From Pseudoxanthomonas sp. PXM01 (GTDB taxonomy: Bacteria; Pseudomonadota; Gammaproteobacteria; Xanthomonadales; Xanthomonadaceae): DNA of 64,000 nt. The stretch spans positions 434,001-498,000 of the forward strand of contig NZ_JACVAJ010000002.1 in assembly GCF_014851815.1 (NCBI RefSeq), read 5' to 3'. The notes beneath the pieces are model-generated. The model made no database searches and had not been told where the DNA came from. It saw only the letters and a list, made by a program, of their open reading frames with translations. The position numbers and the translations under genes are program-made. Below are positions 16,001-25,408 of the stretch, piece after piece (position 1 is the stretch's first letter; the number at the start of each line of letters is the position of its first letter).

Positions 16001-17407
16001 TCAGGCGGACGTGCCTACTTTGATGAGTGCGGCGTCGATGCGTTTCAAGGCCTCGTCGCGACCGGCCAGGTAGACGGTCTGCGAGATGTCGGGGCTGACC
16101 TGGGTACCGGTGATGGCCACGCGCAGCGGCTGTGCCACCTTGCCCATGCCGAGTTCCAGCGCCGCCGCGGCTTCGTGCAGCGCCGCCGACACGTTCTCCG
16201 CGGTCCACTCCGCCAGCGCCGCCAGGCACTCGCGGGCCTTGGCCAATGGAGCCTGGGCGGCAGCCCCCAGATGCTTCGCCACGGCCGCGTCGTCGTACGC
16301 GGTCAGCGGCTGGAACCAGACCACGGCCTTCTCAGCCATGTCCTTCAGCGTCTGCACGCGGTCGCGCAGCGCGACCACCACATCGGCCGGCGCCGGACCC
16401 ATCGTCAGGTCGATACCCAGCTTCTCCAACTGAAAGACGAGGTGCGGCGCGATGTCCGCAGGCGCATCCGTCTTCAGGTAGTGCTGGTTCACCCAGCCCA
16501 GCTTGGCCATGTCCAGGCGCGCGGCCTTGGAGTTCACGTCCTTCACGTCGAACAGATCGATCAGCTCCTGCCGCGAGAACAGCTCCTGGTCACCGTGCGA
16601 CCAACCCAGGCGCGCCAGATAGTTGATCAGCGCATGCGGCAGATAGCCGGCGTCCTTGTACTGCATCACGTCGGCCGCGCCGGTGCGCTTGGACAGCTTG
16701 GCGCCCTCCTCGTCCAGGATCATCGGCATGTGCGCGAACTTCGGCACCGGCGCGCCCAGCGCCTCGTAGATGTTGATCTGGCGCGGCGTATTGTTGATGT
16801 GGTCGTCGCCGCGGATCACCTCGGTGATGCCCATGTCCCAGTCGTCGACCACGACGGCGAAGTTGTAGGTCGGGTAGCCGTCCGGACGGAAGATCACCAT
16901 GTCGTCGAGCTCGCTGTTGGCGATCTCGATGCGACCCTTGATCAGGTCGTCGAAGGCGACCACGCCGTCGAGCGGATTCTTGAAGCGGATCACCCGGTTC
17001 GGATCGTCGCGGTGCGGCAGGTTCTGCTCGCGCGCGGCGCCGTTGTAGCGCGGCTTCTCCTGCTTCGCCATCGCGGCCTCGCGCATGGCATCCAGCTCCT
17101 CGCGCGTTTCGTAGGCGTAATAGGCCTTGCCCGATGCGACCAATTGCTCCGCGACCTCACGGTAGCGATCGATGCGCTGCGTCTGATAGACCGGGCCTTC
17201 GTCGTATCCCAGGCCCAGCCAGTCCATCGCATCGAGGATCGCGTCGATGGCGGCCTGCGTGCTGCGCTCGCGGTCGGTGTCCTCGATGCGCAGGATGAAA
17301 TCGCCGCCTCGATGGCGCGCCTCCAGCCAGCAATACAGCGCCGTGCGGGCGCCGCCGATATGCAGGTAGCCGGTGGGACTGGGGGCGAAGCGGGTGCGGC
17401 AGGCCAT
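16001..17407 (-). CDS. gltX: Glutamyl-tRNA synthetase
   Basis: 468 residues. It charges tRNA(Glu) with glutamate using ATP. The class I signature is present as [19 protein letters not shown] and the KMSKS-type loop as [10 protein letters not shown]; the catalytic core also shows EDTDRERS and [21 protein letters not shown]. The ATG at 17407 ([13 protein letters not shown]) was preferred because the motif must lie near the N-terminus. The length is normal. It is divergent from lpxH (89 bases) and is followed closely by zur. Confidence 0.97.
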   Translation of the reverse strand: MACRTRFAPSPTGYLHIGGARTALYCWLEARHRGGDFILRIEDTDRERSTQAAIDAILDAMDWLGLGYDEGPVYQTQRIDRYREVAEQLVASGKAYYAYETREELDAMREAAMAKQEKPRYNGAAREQNLPHRDDPNRVIRFKNPLDGVVAFDDLIKGRIEIANSELDDMVIFRPDGYPTYNFAVVVDDWDMGITEVIRGDDHINNTPRQINIYEALGAPVPKFAHMPMILDEEGAKLSKRTGAADVMQYKDAGYLPHALINYLARLGWSHGDQELFSRQELIDLFDVKDVNSKAARLDMAKLGWVNQHYLKTDAPADIAPHLVFQLEKLGIDLTMGPAPADVVVALRDRVQTLKDMAEKAVVWFQPLTAYDDAAVAKHLGAAAQAPLAKARECLAALAEWTAENVSAALHEAAAALELGMGKVAQPLRVAITGTQVSPDISQTVYLAGRDEALKRIDAALIKVGTSA

Positions 17408-17496
17408 GGTGGACTCGATGAACGGTATGACGCCAATTTTAACCTGCATGGGCCGTATTTCCCTGCCCGTTCCGGGGCAGGGCTTAGAATTCGGCC

Positions 17497-18234
17497 ATGA
17501 CCACGCTCTTCATCTCCGACCTGCACCTGGACGCCGAACGGCCGGCCGTGACCGAACTGTTTGGTGCGTTCATGCAGAAGGAAGGCACGCAGGCCGACGC
17601 GCTCTACATCCTCGGCGACCTGTTCGAGGCCTGGGTCGGCGACGACGATCCGTCCGATACCGGCGCCTACGTGGCCGCCCGCATCCGTGAGGTCGCCGAC
17701 GCTGGCGTACCGGTGTTCTTCATCCGCGGCAACCGCGATTTCCTGCTGGGCGATGCGTTCGCGCGAGGCGCCGGCATGCGCATCCTGCCCGATCCGGCCG
17801 TGGTCATGCTGTACGGGAAGCCGGTCCTGCTGATGCATGGCGACCTGCTGTGTACCGGCGACACCGCCTACCAGGCGTTCCGCGCACAGACCCGCAACCC
17901 GGCCTGGCAGGCGCAGTTCCTGTCGCAGCCACTCGCCGCCAGACTGGCCTTCGCGGCCCAGGCACGTGCGGCCAGCGCCGCCCACCAGGGCGGCATGAAG
18001 CAGAACGACAGGACGCAGTTCGAGACGCTGACCGACGTGGCGCCGGCCACCGTGGACGCAACCTTCGCGCAGTTCGGCATCGACACGATGATCCATGGCC
18101 ATACGCATCGGCCCGCGATCCACGACCTCACGGTCGGCACCCATGCCTGTCGGCGCATTGTGCTGGGCGACTGGTACGAACAGGGATCGGTGCTGCGCGT
18201 GGAGCCGGACGGGATGGCGCTGGACTCGCTCTGA
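17497..18234 (+). CDS. lpxH: UDP-2,3-diacylglucosamine diphosphatase
   Basis: 245 residues. It hydrolyses UDP-2,3-diacylglucosamine to lipid X and UMP in the fourth step of lipid A synthesis at the inner membrane. Metallophosphoesterase motifs are FISDLHLD (residues 5-12), [31 protein letters not shown] and [10 protein letters not shown]. These give the full set of manganese ligands. The start ATG lies just after a TTAGAATTCGGCC stretch. The length is usual for the family. It stands alone, divergent from gltX, and ends before a REP-like pair. Confidence 0.95.
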   Translation: MTTLFISDLHLDAERPAVTELFGAFMQKEGTQADALYILGDLFEAWVGDDDPSDTGAYVAARIREVADAGVPVFFIRGNRDFLLGDAFARGAGMRILPDPAVVMLYGKPVLLMHGDLLCTGDTAYQAFRAQTRNPAWQAQFLSQPLAARLAFAAQARAASAAHQGGMKQNDRTQFETLTDVAPATVDATFAQFGIDTMIHGHTHRPAIHDLTVGTHACRRIVLGDWYEQGSVLRVEPDGMALDSL

Positions 18235-18259
18235 GCGCCGGCTCGGAAGGAATGTCGTC

Positions 18260-18326
18260 TGTAGGAGCGACGTAAGTCGCGATGAGGGCGCCGCGGCAGT
18301 TCATCGCGACTTACGTCGCTCCCACA
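18260..18326. repeat. REP-like inverted pair, copy 3
   Basis: Arms at 18260-18285 (TGTAGGAGCGACGTAAGTCG and six more bases) and 18301-18326 are reverse complements except for one A/G change in the head, with a 15-base loop. They lie between lpxH and the converging DUF455 gene. Confidence 0.9.
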
Positions 18327-18344
18327 CCGACCCCACCGTCGACG

Positions 18345-19142
18345 TCATGGCGCCTCGAGCGCCGCCAGTTCGTCCTCGTCGAAGCCGGCCAGCAGGCGCG
18401 CTTCGATGTTGAACGGCCCGTGCAGGTAGCCGCCGGCGTATTCCTTCAGCAGTTCGCGAAAGCGTGCGCGCGGTTCGATGCCCCGCTGGGCGCAGTACCA
18501 ACGGTACCAGCGCGAACCGGCGGCGACATGCGCGACTTCCTCGCGCAGGATCAGGTCGAGGATCGCCACAGTGGCCTCATCACCCAGGTCACGCAGCTTG
18601 ACGATCATCCCGGGCGTCACGTCCAGGCCGCGCGCCTCCAGCACGCGCGGCACCAGCGCCATTCGCGCCAGGCCGTCATGTGCGGTCTTCTCGGTCATTT
18701 CCCACAGGCCGTTGTGGGCGTCGAAGTCGCCGTAGTCGTGCTCCAGCTCACGCAAGCGATCGCGCAAGAGCACGAAATGGCGCGACTCATCGTGCGCCAC
18801 CTGCACCCAGTCGGCGTAGAACGCCGCCGGCAGTCCACGGAAGCGGTACACCGCATCCCAGGCCAGGTCGATGGCGTTCAGTTCGATGTGCGCGATGGCA
18901 TGGATGAAGGCCGCCCTGCCCTGCACGCTGCCCAGGCCACGGCGCGGCAGGTCGCGTGGATGCACCAGCGTGGGCTTCGTCGGTCGCCCCGGCATCCGGA
19001 TGGGATCAGGCAACGGCGCGTCGTCAGGAATCAGTAACTCGCCACGCGCGAATGCGGCGGCGTACTGCTGCGTCAGCGCGACCTTGGTGTCGACCTCCGC
19101 CGCATCCAGGCAGATGCGGGCGGCCTCGAACAGCGTGGTCAT
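18345..19142 (-). CDS. DUF455 family ferritin-like protein
   Basis: 265 residues. The helical core carries two candidate metal-binding helices, IHAIAHIELNAIDLAWDAVY and the segment VQVAHDESRHFVLLRDRLRE, plus a later EEVAHVAAGSRWYRW. These E-x-x-H spacings are those of ferritin-like di-iron proteins of the DUF455 (COG2833) family, whose function is not established. The ATG at 19142 starts 16 bases after the purF stop on the same strand, so it is probably the last gene of the folC-purF run. No signal peptide is seen, so it should be cytoplasmic. Confidence 0.88.
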   Translation of the reverse strand: MTTLFEAARICLDAAEVDTKVALTQQYAAAFARGELLIPDDAPLPDPIRMPGRPTKPTLVHPRDLPRRGLGSVQGRAAFIHAIAHIELNAIDLAWDAVYRFRGLPAAFYADWVQVAHDESRHFVLLRDRLRELEHDYGDFDAHNGLWEMTEKTAHDGLARMALVPRVLEARGLDVTPGMIVKLRDLGDEATVAILDLILREEVAHVAAGSRWYRWYCAQRGIEPRARFRELLKEYAGGYLHGPFNIEARLLAGFDEDELAALEAP

Positions 19143-19158
19143 GCCGGCGCGAACCGCG

Positions 19159-20628
19159 TCAGCCGACGCGGCGCTTGCGCTTGGCTTCGTCGGAGCGGGC
19201 CTGCTCGATACGTTCGAAGTACCCCGGCTCGATGCCCGTGACGTACTTCCCGTCGAAGCACGACGAATCGAACTCCGCCAGGTTCGGGTTGCCCTCGCGC
19301 ACGGCCGCTTCCAGATCCTCGAGGTCCTGGTAGATCAGCCAGTCGCAGCCCAGTTCGCGTTCGATATCCTCGACGGTGCGGTTGTGCGCGACCAGTTCGT
19401 CGGCGGCCGGCATGTCGATGCCGTAGATGTTCGGGTGACGCACCGGCGGCGCGGCGCTGGCCAGGTAGACCTTGCGCGCACCGGCATCGCGCGCCATCTG
19501 CACGATCTGCTTGGAGGTGGTGCCACGCACGATGGAGTCGTCGACCAGCAGCACGACGCGGTTGCGGAATTCCAGGTTGATCGGGTTGAGCTTGCGGCGC
19601 ACGGATTTCACGCGCTCGCCCTGCCCCGGCATGATGAACGTCCGGCCGACGTAGCGGTTCTTGATGAACCCCTCGCGGTACTTCACGCCCAGCACGTTGG
19701 AGATCTCCAGCGCGGCGTCGCGCGAGGTATCCGGGATCGGGATGATGGTGTCGATGTCGTGGTCGGGACGCAGGCGCAGGATCTTCTCGCCCAGCTTCAC
19801 GCCCATGCGCATGCGCGCCTTGTGCACCGACACGTTGTCGATCATCGAGTCCGGGCGCGCGAAGTAAACGTATTCGAAGATGCACGGCGCATGCTCGGGC
19901 GCGTCGGCGACGATCTCACTGAACAGTTCGCCGCGCGCGGTGATCACGATCGCTTCGCCCGGCTGCACGTCGCGCATGCGCACGAAACCGAGGATGTCGA
20001 GCGCGGCGGATTCCGACGCGATGATGTATTCGGTGCCCTCGCCGTGCTCGCGCTTGCCCAGCACCAGCGGACGGATGCCGTGCGGATCGCGGAACGCCAC
20101 CAGGCCCAGGCCCAGCACGACGCTGACGACGGCATAGCCGCCCTTCACGCGACGGTGCACGCCGGCGACGGCGCGGATCGCCGCTTCCGGCGTCAGCGTG
20201 CGCTGCAGGTCCAGCTCGTGCGCGAACACGTTCAGCAGCACTTCGCTGTCCGAGTCGGTGTTGATGTTGCGGCGGTCCTGCGCGAACACGTCCTGCCGCA
20301 GCGATTCGGTATTGATCAGGTTGCCGTTGTGCGCCAGCGCGATGCCGTACGGCGAATTGACGTAGAACGGCTGCGCCTCGTCCATGCCTTCGGAGCCGGC
20401 GGTCGGATAACGGCAGTGGGCGATGCCCACGCGGCCTTCCAGCACGCTCATGGCCTTGGCGTTGAACACGTCCCGCACCAGCCCGTTGTCCTTGTGCACG
20501 CGCAGGCGCGTGCCGTCGGCCGTGGCGATGCCGGCGGCGTCCTGTCCGCGATGCTGGAGGACGGTCAGCCCGTCATAAAGCTGGCCGGCAACGTTCTGGT
20601 TGCCGACGATTCCGACGATGCCGCACAT
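19159..20628 (-). CDS. purF: Amidophosphoribosyltransferase
   Basis: 489 residues. It makes 5-phosphoribosylamine from PRPP and glutamine, the first committed step of purine synthesis. The N-terminal nucleophile is Cys2 ([11 protein letters not shown]), and the glutaminase domain has [13 protein letters not shown] and [10 protein letters not shown]. The phosphoribosyltransferase domain has the PRPP loop [14 protein letters not shown]. The start at 20628 is fixed by the need for Cys2, which is exposed on removal of Met1. It follows cvpA by seven bases, the conserved cvpA-purF arrangement. A C-terminal [19 protein letters not shown] region completes a normal length. Confidence 0.97.
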   Translation of the reverse strand: MCGIVGIVGNQNVAGQLYDGLTVLQHRGQDAAGIATADGTRLRVHKDNGLVRDVFNAKAMSVLEGRVGIAHCRYPTAGSEGMDEAQPFYVNSPYGIALAHNGNLINTESLRQDVFAQDRRNINTDSDSEVLLNVFAHELDLQRTLTPEAAIRAVAGVHRRVKGGYAVVSVVLGLGLVAFRDPHGIRPLVLGKREHGEGTEYIIASESAALDILGFVRMRDVQPGEAIVITARGELFSEIVADAPEHAPCIFEYVYFARPDSMIDNVSVHKARMRMGVKLGEKILRLRPDHDIDTIIPIPDTSRDAALEISNVLGVKYREGFIKNRYVGRTFIMPGQGERVKSVRRKLNPINLEFRNRVVLLVDDSIVRGTTSKQIVQMARDAGARKVYLASAAPPVRHPNIYGIDMPAADELVAHNRTVEDIERELGCDWLIYQDLEDLEAAVREGNPNLAEFDSSCFDGKYVTGIEPGYFERIEQARSDEAKRKRRVG

Positions 20629-20635
20629 GGGGGAT

Positions 20636-21247
20636 CTACTCCGGTTTCGACGCGGGCGAGGCGGGCGGTGGGACGTGCTCCTGCGGTGCGCCGGAGTCGT
20701 CCAGCGGCAGGGGCAAGAGGTTTTGCAGGCGCGCATTATCGCCCGCCGGCCGGCCGTTGCCAAAGTCCAGTTCCTGCACAGTCCATTCCGGCAGCCATTG
20801 CGACAGCCACTGCGCGCCAGGCAGCAGGACGGGCACGACGGATGAACGCTGCCATTCAGGTTCGCGTGGCAGATCGGTGAATGCGGTCAGCAGCAGCACG
20901 ATGCAGGCGACGAGTACCCCACGCGCCAGCCCGAGCGCGAGTCCCAGCACACGGTCCAGGCCCGACAGGCCGACCGATGTGACCAGATGGCGAATGGCCC
21001 ATCCGGTCAGCCCGACGAAGATCATCACGCCGACGAAGCTCAGCACGTAGCCGCCCAGCAGCTCGCTCGCCGATGGCTGGCCGTCGCTGGCCAGCAGGTG
21101 CGCGACATCGCCGCCGTAATGGAACGCCACCCAGCCCGACAGCAGCCAGGCGACCATCGAGGCGAGCGCACTGATGAAGCCGCGCATCAGGCCGAACAGG
21201 GTCGACACGCCGACGATGGCCAGCAGCGTCAGGTCGAGCGCGCTCAC
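20636..21247 (-). CDS. cvpA: CvpA family inner-membrane protein
   Basis: 203 residues from a GTG start. Four hydrophobic helices are seen ([75 protein letters not shown]), followed by a soluble proline-rich end. CvpA is named for colicin V production and affects envelope stress tolerance; the molecular role is unclear. It lies between dedD and purF, as in many gammaproteobacteria. Confidence 0.92.
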   Translation of the reverse strand: MSALDLTLLAIVGVSTLFGLMRGFISALASMVAWLLSGWVAFHYGGDVAHLLASDGQPSASELLGGYVLSFVGVMIFVGLTGWAIRHLVTSVGLSGLDRVLGLALGLARGVLVACIVLLLTAFTDLPREPEWQRSSVVPVLLPGAQWLSQWLPEWTVQELDFGNGRPAGDNARLQNLLPLPLDDSGAPQEHVPPPASPASKPE

Positions 21248-21290
21248 GCAGCGCGCCCGGGGCTATCCGTCATGCGCTCGGGCGATGCCA

Positions 21291-22298
21291 TCAAGGGTGC
21301 GGGCGCACCATGCCGTCGACGCCGATCTTCGACGCGACCTGCGTTTTCAACCGGTCCGCATCGGCACGACTGGCGACCGGGCCTATGCGCACGCGGCTGA
21401 GCGTGCCCTTGTCGGTGCGGACCTGCTCGACGAAGGCGCTGAACCCGGCGCCACGTGCACGATCGCGCAAGGCGTTGGCATCGGCAGCATTCGAGAAGGC
21501 GCCCAGTTGCACCGCGAAACCGGTACCGGAGGCTGCCGGCTTGGCGGTTTCAGCCGGCTTGGGCGCCGGGGCTGCAGGTTTGACGGCGGGCGGCGGTACC
21601 GGCCTGGTCTCGGCCGTCGTCGTGGCGACGGGTTTGGCTTCGGTTGCGGCGGGCTTCGGTGCGGGCTTGGCCGGCTCCGGCGGCAGCGCCTGGGTGGTGA
21701 CCGCCGGTGCGGCGGGCGCGGCGACAGACGCCGCAGGCACGGGCGCCGTCGCCGTCGGCGCCGCGGCGGGAACGTCCAGCGTCACCACCTGCGCGTTGAC
21801 GTCGCTACGGACCCTGATCGCGTCCAGGCGCGCGGCTTCGGCCTGCGGCCGGTCGACGTAGGGGCCGACGCGAACGCGGAAGGCCGGCTTGCCATTGATG
21901 GTCGCCGGCTCGACGAAGCCCGGGAGCTTCGCCTGCTTCACGCGGACCAGCACGGCGTCCGCGTCGGACTGCGTGGCATAGGCGCCGAAGCTGACAGCGA
22001 AGTTGCCCCCCGCGGTGGCGGCCGGTTGCAGCACGCCGTCGGCAGGTGCCGGCTCCGCGGCAGGCGCAGCGACCTGGCCCTGCAGGCCCACCGCACCGGT
22101 GGCGGGCGCATTGCCCGGTGTCACCAGCGGCAGCTCGCGCGTCTCGAACTCGCCGCCGGCAGCGGGCGGTACGTCCAGTGGCACGTCGGACACGCCGCTG
22201 TCGGGCGCGGGTCCCTTGACCAGCATGGGCAGGAAGATGACGGCCAGCGCCACCAGCACGACCGCGCCGATCAGGCGCTGTTTCAGGGCAGTATCCAT
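21291..22298 (-). CDS. dedD: DedD-like cell division protein with two SPOR domains
   Basis: 335 residues. A single N-terminal membrane helix (LIGAVVLVALAVIFLPML, residues 9-26) is followed by periplasmic segments. Two SPOR domains are recognisable: residues 98-165 (FAVSFGAYATQSDADAVL, FRVRVGPYVDRPQAEAA) and residues 257-332 (GFAVQLGAFSNAADANAL, SRVRIGPVASRADADRLK). They are joined by an Ala/Pro/Thr-rich linker of about 90 residues. SPOR domains bind septal peptidoglycan lacking stem peptides, and DedD supports constriction. E. coli DedD has one SPOR domain, so the double copy is a difference. The gene sits between folC and cvpA, as usual. Confidence 0.9.
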   Translation of the reverse strand: MDTALKQRLIGAVVLVALAVIFLPMLVKGPAPDSGVSDVPLDVPPAAGGEFETRELPLVTPGNAPATGAVGLQGQVAAPAAEPAPADGVLQPAATAGGNFAVSFGAYATQSDADAVLVRVKQAKLPGFVEPATINGKPAFRVRVGPYVDRPQAEAARLDAIRVRSDVNAQVVTLDVPAAAPTATAPVPAASVAAPAAPAVTTQALPPEPAKPAPKPAATEAKPVATTTAETRPVPPPAVKPAAPAPKPAETAKPAASGTGFAVQLGAFSNAADANALRDRARGAGFSAFVEQVRTDKGTLSRVRIGPVASRADADRLKTQVASKIGVDGMVRPHP

Positions 22299-22365
22299 CC
22301 AGGTCCACGGCTGCTGCGGCGGGAATGCCGCGGCGATTATACGGCGCGCCCTCGCGCGCTTTCCG

Positions 22366-23634
22366 TCATCGACCTGAATGCAGGACCCGCATTGCGTCGG
22401 CCACGGTGTGGAAGGAGCCGAACACCAGCACGCGGTCGCCCGGCACCGACGCGTCGCGCGCCGCCTGCAATGCGTCGGACACGGTGGCGTGCAGGTCCGG
22501 CGCGTCTTGCTTGAATGCGCCTTCCAGGCGGGCGGCTAGTTGTTCGGCGGTCTGCGAGCGCTGTCCGATCGCCAGGCCAGCGAGGAACCAGTGCACCGGC
22601 ACACCGGCGAATGCTTCCACCACGCCGACCACGTCCTTGTCGGCAAGCGCGGCGAACACCACGCGGGTCGCGCCCGCGATCGGGTGCGTCTGCAACCACG
22701 CGGTTAGTTCGCGTGCCGCCTGGGGGTTGTGGCCGACATCCAGCACCACGTCCACGCCGTCGCGTTCCAACCGCTGCAGCCGCCCTGGCAATGCCGCCCC
22801 GGCTACGCCTTCTGCGAACGCGCCGTCGGGCACCGGCTCGCCCGGCAAGGCGCGCAGCGCGGCGATCGCCGTCGCCGCGTTCGCGCGTTGCGACGGCGCG
22901 GACAATGCCGGCGACGGCAGTTCGAGTTCGGCGCCGACTTCACGCCAGCGCCAGCGCTGGCTGTCGATCGGCTCGTGGAAGAAGTCGCTGCCGAGCCGCA
23001 ATGCGTTCGCACCCAGCGTGTAGGCATGCCGCAGCACACTGGACGGCGAGTCCACTTCGCCCAGCACCAGGGGCTTCCACGCGCGGGCGATGCCGGCCTT
23101 CTCGACCCCGATGGCTTCGCGGTCGTTGCCCAGCCAGTCGGTGTGGTCGATGTCGACGGTGGTGATGACGGCGACATCGGGGTCGACGATGTTCACCGCA
23201 TCCAGGCGCCCGCCCAGGCCGATCTCCAGCACCGCAAGGTCCAGCCCGGCACGTTCGAACAACCACAGCGCCGCCAGCGTGCCGAACTCGAAATAGGTCA
23301 GCGGCGTGTCGCCGCGCGCGGCCTCGACCGATTCGAATGCGGCCACCAGCGATGCATCATCGGCCTCCTTGCCATCGATGCGCACGCGCTCGTTGTAGCG
23401 CAGCAGGTGCGGCGAGGTGTAGGCGCCCACCTTCCAGCCGGCGGCGCGCGCGATGGCGTCGATGAAGGTCACGGTCGAGCCCTTGCCGTTGGTGCCACCG
23501 ACCATGATGACGCGGGCACCCGGCCTGCCCAGCGGCAACCGCGTCGCGACCGCGCGCACGCGGTCCAGGCCCATCTCGATGGACCTGGTGTGTTGCTGCT
23601 CGATATGGGAGAGCCAGTCGTCGAGAGTGCGCAT
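22366..23634 (-). CDS. folC: Bifunctional dihydrofolate/folylpolyglutamate synthase
   Basis: 422 residues. It adds glutamate to dihydropteroate to form dihydrofolate and then extends polyglutamate tails. The ATP-binding loop is VGGTNGKGSTVTFID, and the core has VGAYTSPHLLRYNERVRIDG, LEIGLGGRLDAVNIVDPDVA, VDIDHTDWLG and VLDVGHNPQAARELT, with EKAGIARAWKPLV. Two ATGs are possible (23643 or 23634); the downstream one gives MRTLDDWLSHIE. It heads the folC-dedD-cvpA-purF block and follows the TonB-domain gene by about 30 bases. Confidence 0.95.
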   Translation of the reverse strand: MRTLDDWLSHIEQQHTRSIEMGLDRVRAVATRLPLGRPGARVIMVGGTNGKGSTVTFIDAIARAAGWKVGAYTSPHLLRYNERVRIDGKEADDASLVAAFESVEAARGDTPLTYFEFGTLAALWLFERAGLDLAVLEIGLGGRLDAVNIVDPDVAVITTVDIDHTDWLGNDREAIGVEKAGIARAWKPLVLGEVDSPSSVLRHAYTLGANALRLGSDFFHEPIDSQRWRWREVGAELELPSPALSAPSQRANAATAIAALRALPGEPVPDGAFAEGVAGAALPGRLQRLERDGVDVVLDVGHNPQAARELTAWLQTHPIAGATRVVFAALADKDVVGVVEAFAGVPVHWFLAGLAIGQRSQTAEQLAARLEGAFKQDAPDLHATVSDALQAARDASVPGDRVLVFGSFHTVADAMRVLHSGR

Positions 23635-23665
23635 GGCGCGCATTATCCCCTACGGCGGGTCCGGA

Positions 23666-24490
23666 TCAGCGGTGTTCGCCCGGCGGTGTCGGCGGTGGCG
23701 GGATGATGCGCTGCCTGCCTTCGGCACGCATCGCGGCGTCGAAACGCTCGCATACCGACGCCTCCTGCGAGCCACAGAGCCCACTGCTGACCCAGAACGC
23801 CTTCTTGCCGTCGCTGACGAGCCTGCGCCGGATCACCGACGGCGCGAGCGCAGAACCGGCCTGATGCAGTTCCCAGGTCGAGATATCGAGGCCATCGTGG
23901 AGCCGATAGACGCTGACGCCGTTCGATGGCGCCTGTACCTGCTCGCCCTTGGACGACAGCAGCGCGACGGCTTCATCTACGCTGTCCATCGGCATCGCCT
24001 GGGGATCCGGCAAGTAGGACGGTACGGTCGCATCCGCGTCGGCCTGGACCTCCGGCACCTGCATGCGACGCCATTGCTCCAGATCGCGCTCGAAACCGGC
24101 CGAACGCGAGGGCGAGTGCGAGTACGTCGCATCGGTGTTGAAGTCGACGGGGATACGCACCCTGCCCGCCACCGCCCTGCCGTCGCGCACCGCAGGAGTG
24201 AACCGCCAGGTACGGGCCGCTTCACTGGCGGCGGCATCGAGCGCAGGGATGCCCGAACTCTTTTCGACCATCACCCGGGTCGCCATGCCGCATGCGTCGT
24301 GGTCGATCACCAGCGTGACGATGCCGCGGTCGCCTTCCTTCAGGCCCTCGGGCAGCGAAGGCGGACGCGGCTCGACTATCTCGCGGCCGGCGCATTCCGC
24401 TGGCAGAGGCGGCAACGCCTCGGCCGTCGCGCACGCCACCCGCCCGAACATCAGCACGAGACCCAGACACACCGGTGCAGCGATCTTCAT
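23666..24490 (-). CDS. Periplasmic TonB C-terminal-domain protein, paralogue 1
   Basis: 274 residues with a signal peptide (MKIAAPVCLGLVLMFGRVACATA). Residues 35-125 resemble a TonB C-terminal domain (GDRGIVTLVIDHDACGMATRV, KSSGIPALDAAASEAARTW, FTPAVRDGRAVAGRVRIPV). The N-terminal anchor helix with the SxxxH motif and the proline-rich spacer of a true TonB are absent. Residues 150-265 form a second region shared with the next gene (VPSYLPDPQAM, AVALLSSKG, GVSVYRLHDG, APSVIRRRLVSDGKKAFWVS, LCGSQEASVC). An energy-transducing role is therefore doubtful. It lies between paralogue 2 and folC on the same strand. Confidence 0.78.
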   Translation of the reverse strand: MKIAAPVCLGLVLMFGRVACATAEALPPLPAECAGREIVEPRPPSLPEGLKEGDRGIVTLVIDHDACGMATRVMVEKSSGIPALDAAASEAARTWRFTPAVRDGRAVAGRVRIPVDFNTDATYSHSPSRSAGFERDLEQWRRMQVPEVQADADATVPSYLPDPQAMPMDSVDEAVALLSSKGEQVQAPSNGVSVYRLHDGLDISTWELHQAGSALAPSVIRRRLVSDGKKAFWVSSGLCGSQEASVCERFDAAMRAEGRQRIIPPPPTPPGEHR

Positions 24491-24570
24491 TCCTTTCCCC
24501 TGGAGTGACGCGACAAGCTTCGCAACGTAGTCCGTTCAGCACTGCGCCGAGGAACGGCGCGATGCGTGCC

Positions 24571-25374
24571 TCATCGCCCGGGTCCGGGCTCCAGCGGAAC
24601 AGCACGTTGCCGGTAAGGGCGCTGCACGCCCCGGTCAAGGCGCGCGCATACGTCGGCCTCCATCGCCTCGCACAGTACACGCGTCACCAGATAGGCATGG
24701 CGCCCGTCGTGCGCCACGCGCTTACGGACCAGGGCCGGCGCATAGTAGTGCGCGCCTTCGTATACGAGCCAACGGGTCCTGTCGTTCTCGCCATCGAGCG
24801 TGTAGATGGCGACGCCAGGCGGCATGCCTGCCGTACTGCGTTGGCTACCGCGTGCCTTCAGCATGGCGATGGCATCCGCCACGTTGCCCACCTCAAGCGG
24901 AACCGGATCCTCGATGTATCCCGGCACCGTACCATCGGCATCGAGCTCCACCGACGATGCAGGCATCTGCAGCCGCGACGGCAGGGTGAGCGCGCGCTCC
25001 CGCATTGCTTCATCCTCGGCATCGCCGGGCTCCCACGCGAACGACACGGGAATACGTACCCTGCCCCGCGCTGGAACGCCATTCACGACCGCAGACGAAA
25101 AGCGCCATGTCCTGGCGGCTTCGATAGCCGCCTTGTCGAGCGCGCGGTTGCGTGAACTCTGCTCGACGAACACCTGCTCAACCGCGCCATCCAGGCCGAC
25201 GTCCATGATCAGCACCACGGTGCCGGTGATGCCGAGATAAAACTCCTCGGCGGGATACCGCGGCGGTGGCGATTCGATCACCGCCGGGAAGACGTCTTCG
25301 ACCGCCCACGCCACCGGCACGGCGGTCAGCATGGCGGCCAGCAGGAGCAGGCGATGCATCGCCAGTCGCCTCAT
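24571..25374 (-). CDS. Periplasmic TonB C-terminal-domain protein, paralogue 2
   Basis: 267 residues. The ATG at 25374 was chosen because GGGGA lies seven bases upstream; ATGs at 25380 and 25359 are alternatives. A signal peptide (MHRLLLLAAMLTAVPVAWA) precedes a TonB C-terminal-like domain (LGITGTVVLIMDVGLDGAV, EQSSRNRALDKAAIEAARTW, FSSAVVNGVPARGRVRIPVS). The distal region (VPGYIEDPVPL, AIAMLKARG, GVAIYTLDGENDRTRW, APALVRKRVAHDGRHAYLVT, LCEAMEADVC) aligns with that of the adjacent paralogue 1, so the pair arose by tandem duplication. It is 34 bases downstream of the histidine phosphatase gene. Function is unknown. Confidence 0.75.
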   Translation of the reverse strand: MRRLAMHRLLLLAAMLTAVPVAWAVEDVFPAVIESPPPRYPAEEFYLGITGTVVLIMDVGLDGAVEQVFVEQSSRNRALDKAAIEAARTWRFSSAVVNGVPARGRVRIPVSFAWEPGDAEDEAMRERALTLPSRLQMPASSVELDADGTVPGYIEDPVPLEVGNVADAIAMLKARGSQRSTAGMPPGVAIYTLDGENDRTRWLVYEGAHYYAPALVRKRVAHDGRHAYLVTRVLCEAMEADVCARLDRGVQRPYRQRAVPLEPGPGR

Positions 25375-25408
25375 CGTCATTCCCCGTGGACCGTAAACCC
25401 CGACGCCC

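Noticed and set aside
15965-17500. Long rightward open frame across gltX
   Set aside because: It is antisense to a complete glutamyl-tRNA synthetase and has no credible start or motif.
18871-20880. 669-codon open frame antisense to purF and the DUF455 gene
   Set aside because: It spans two real genes on the other strand and is Arg/His/Gln-rich without domains.
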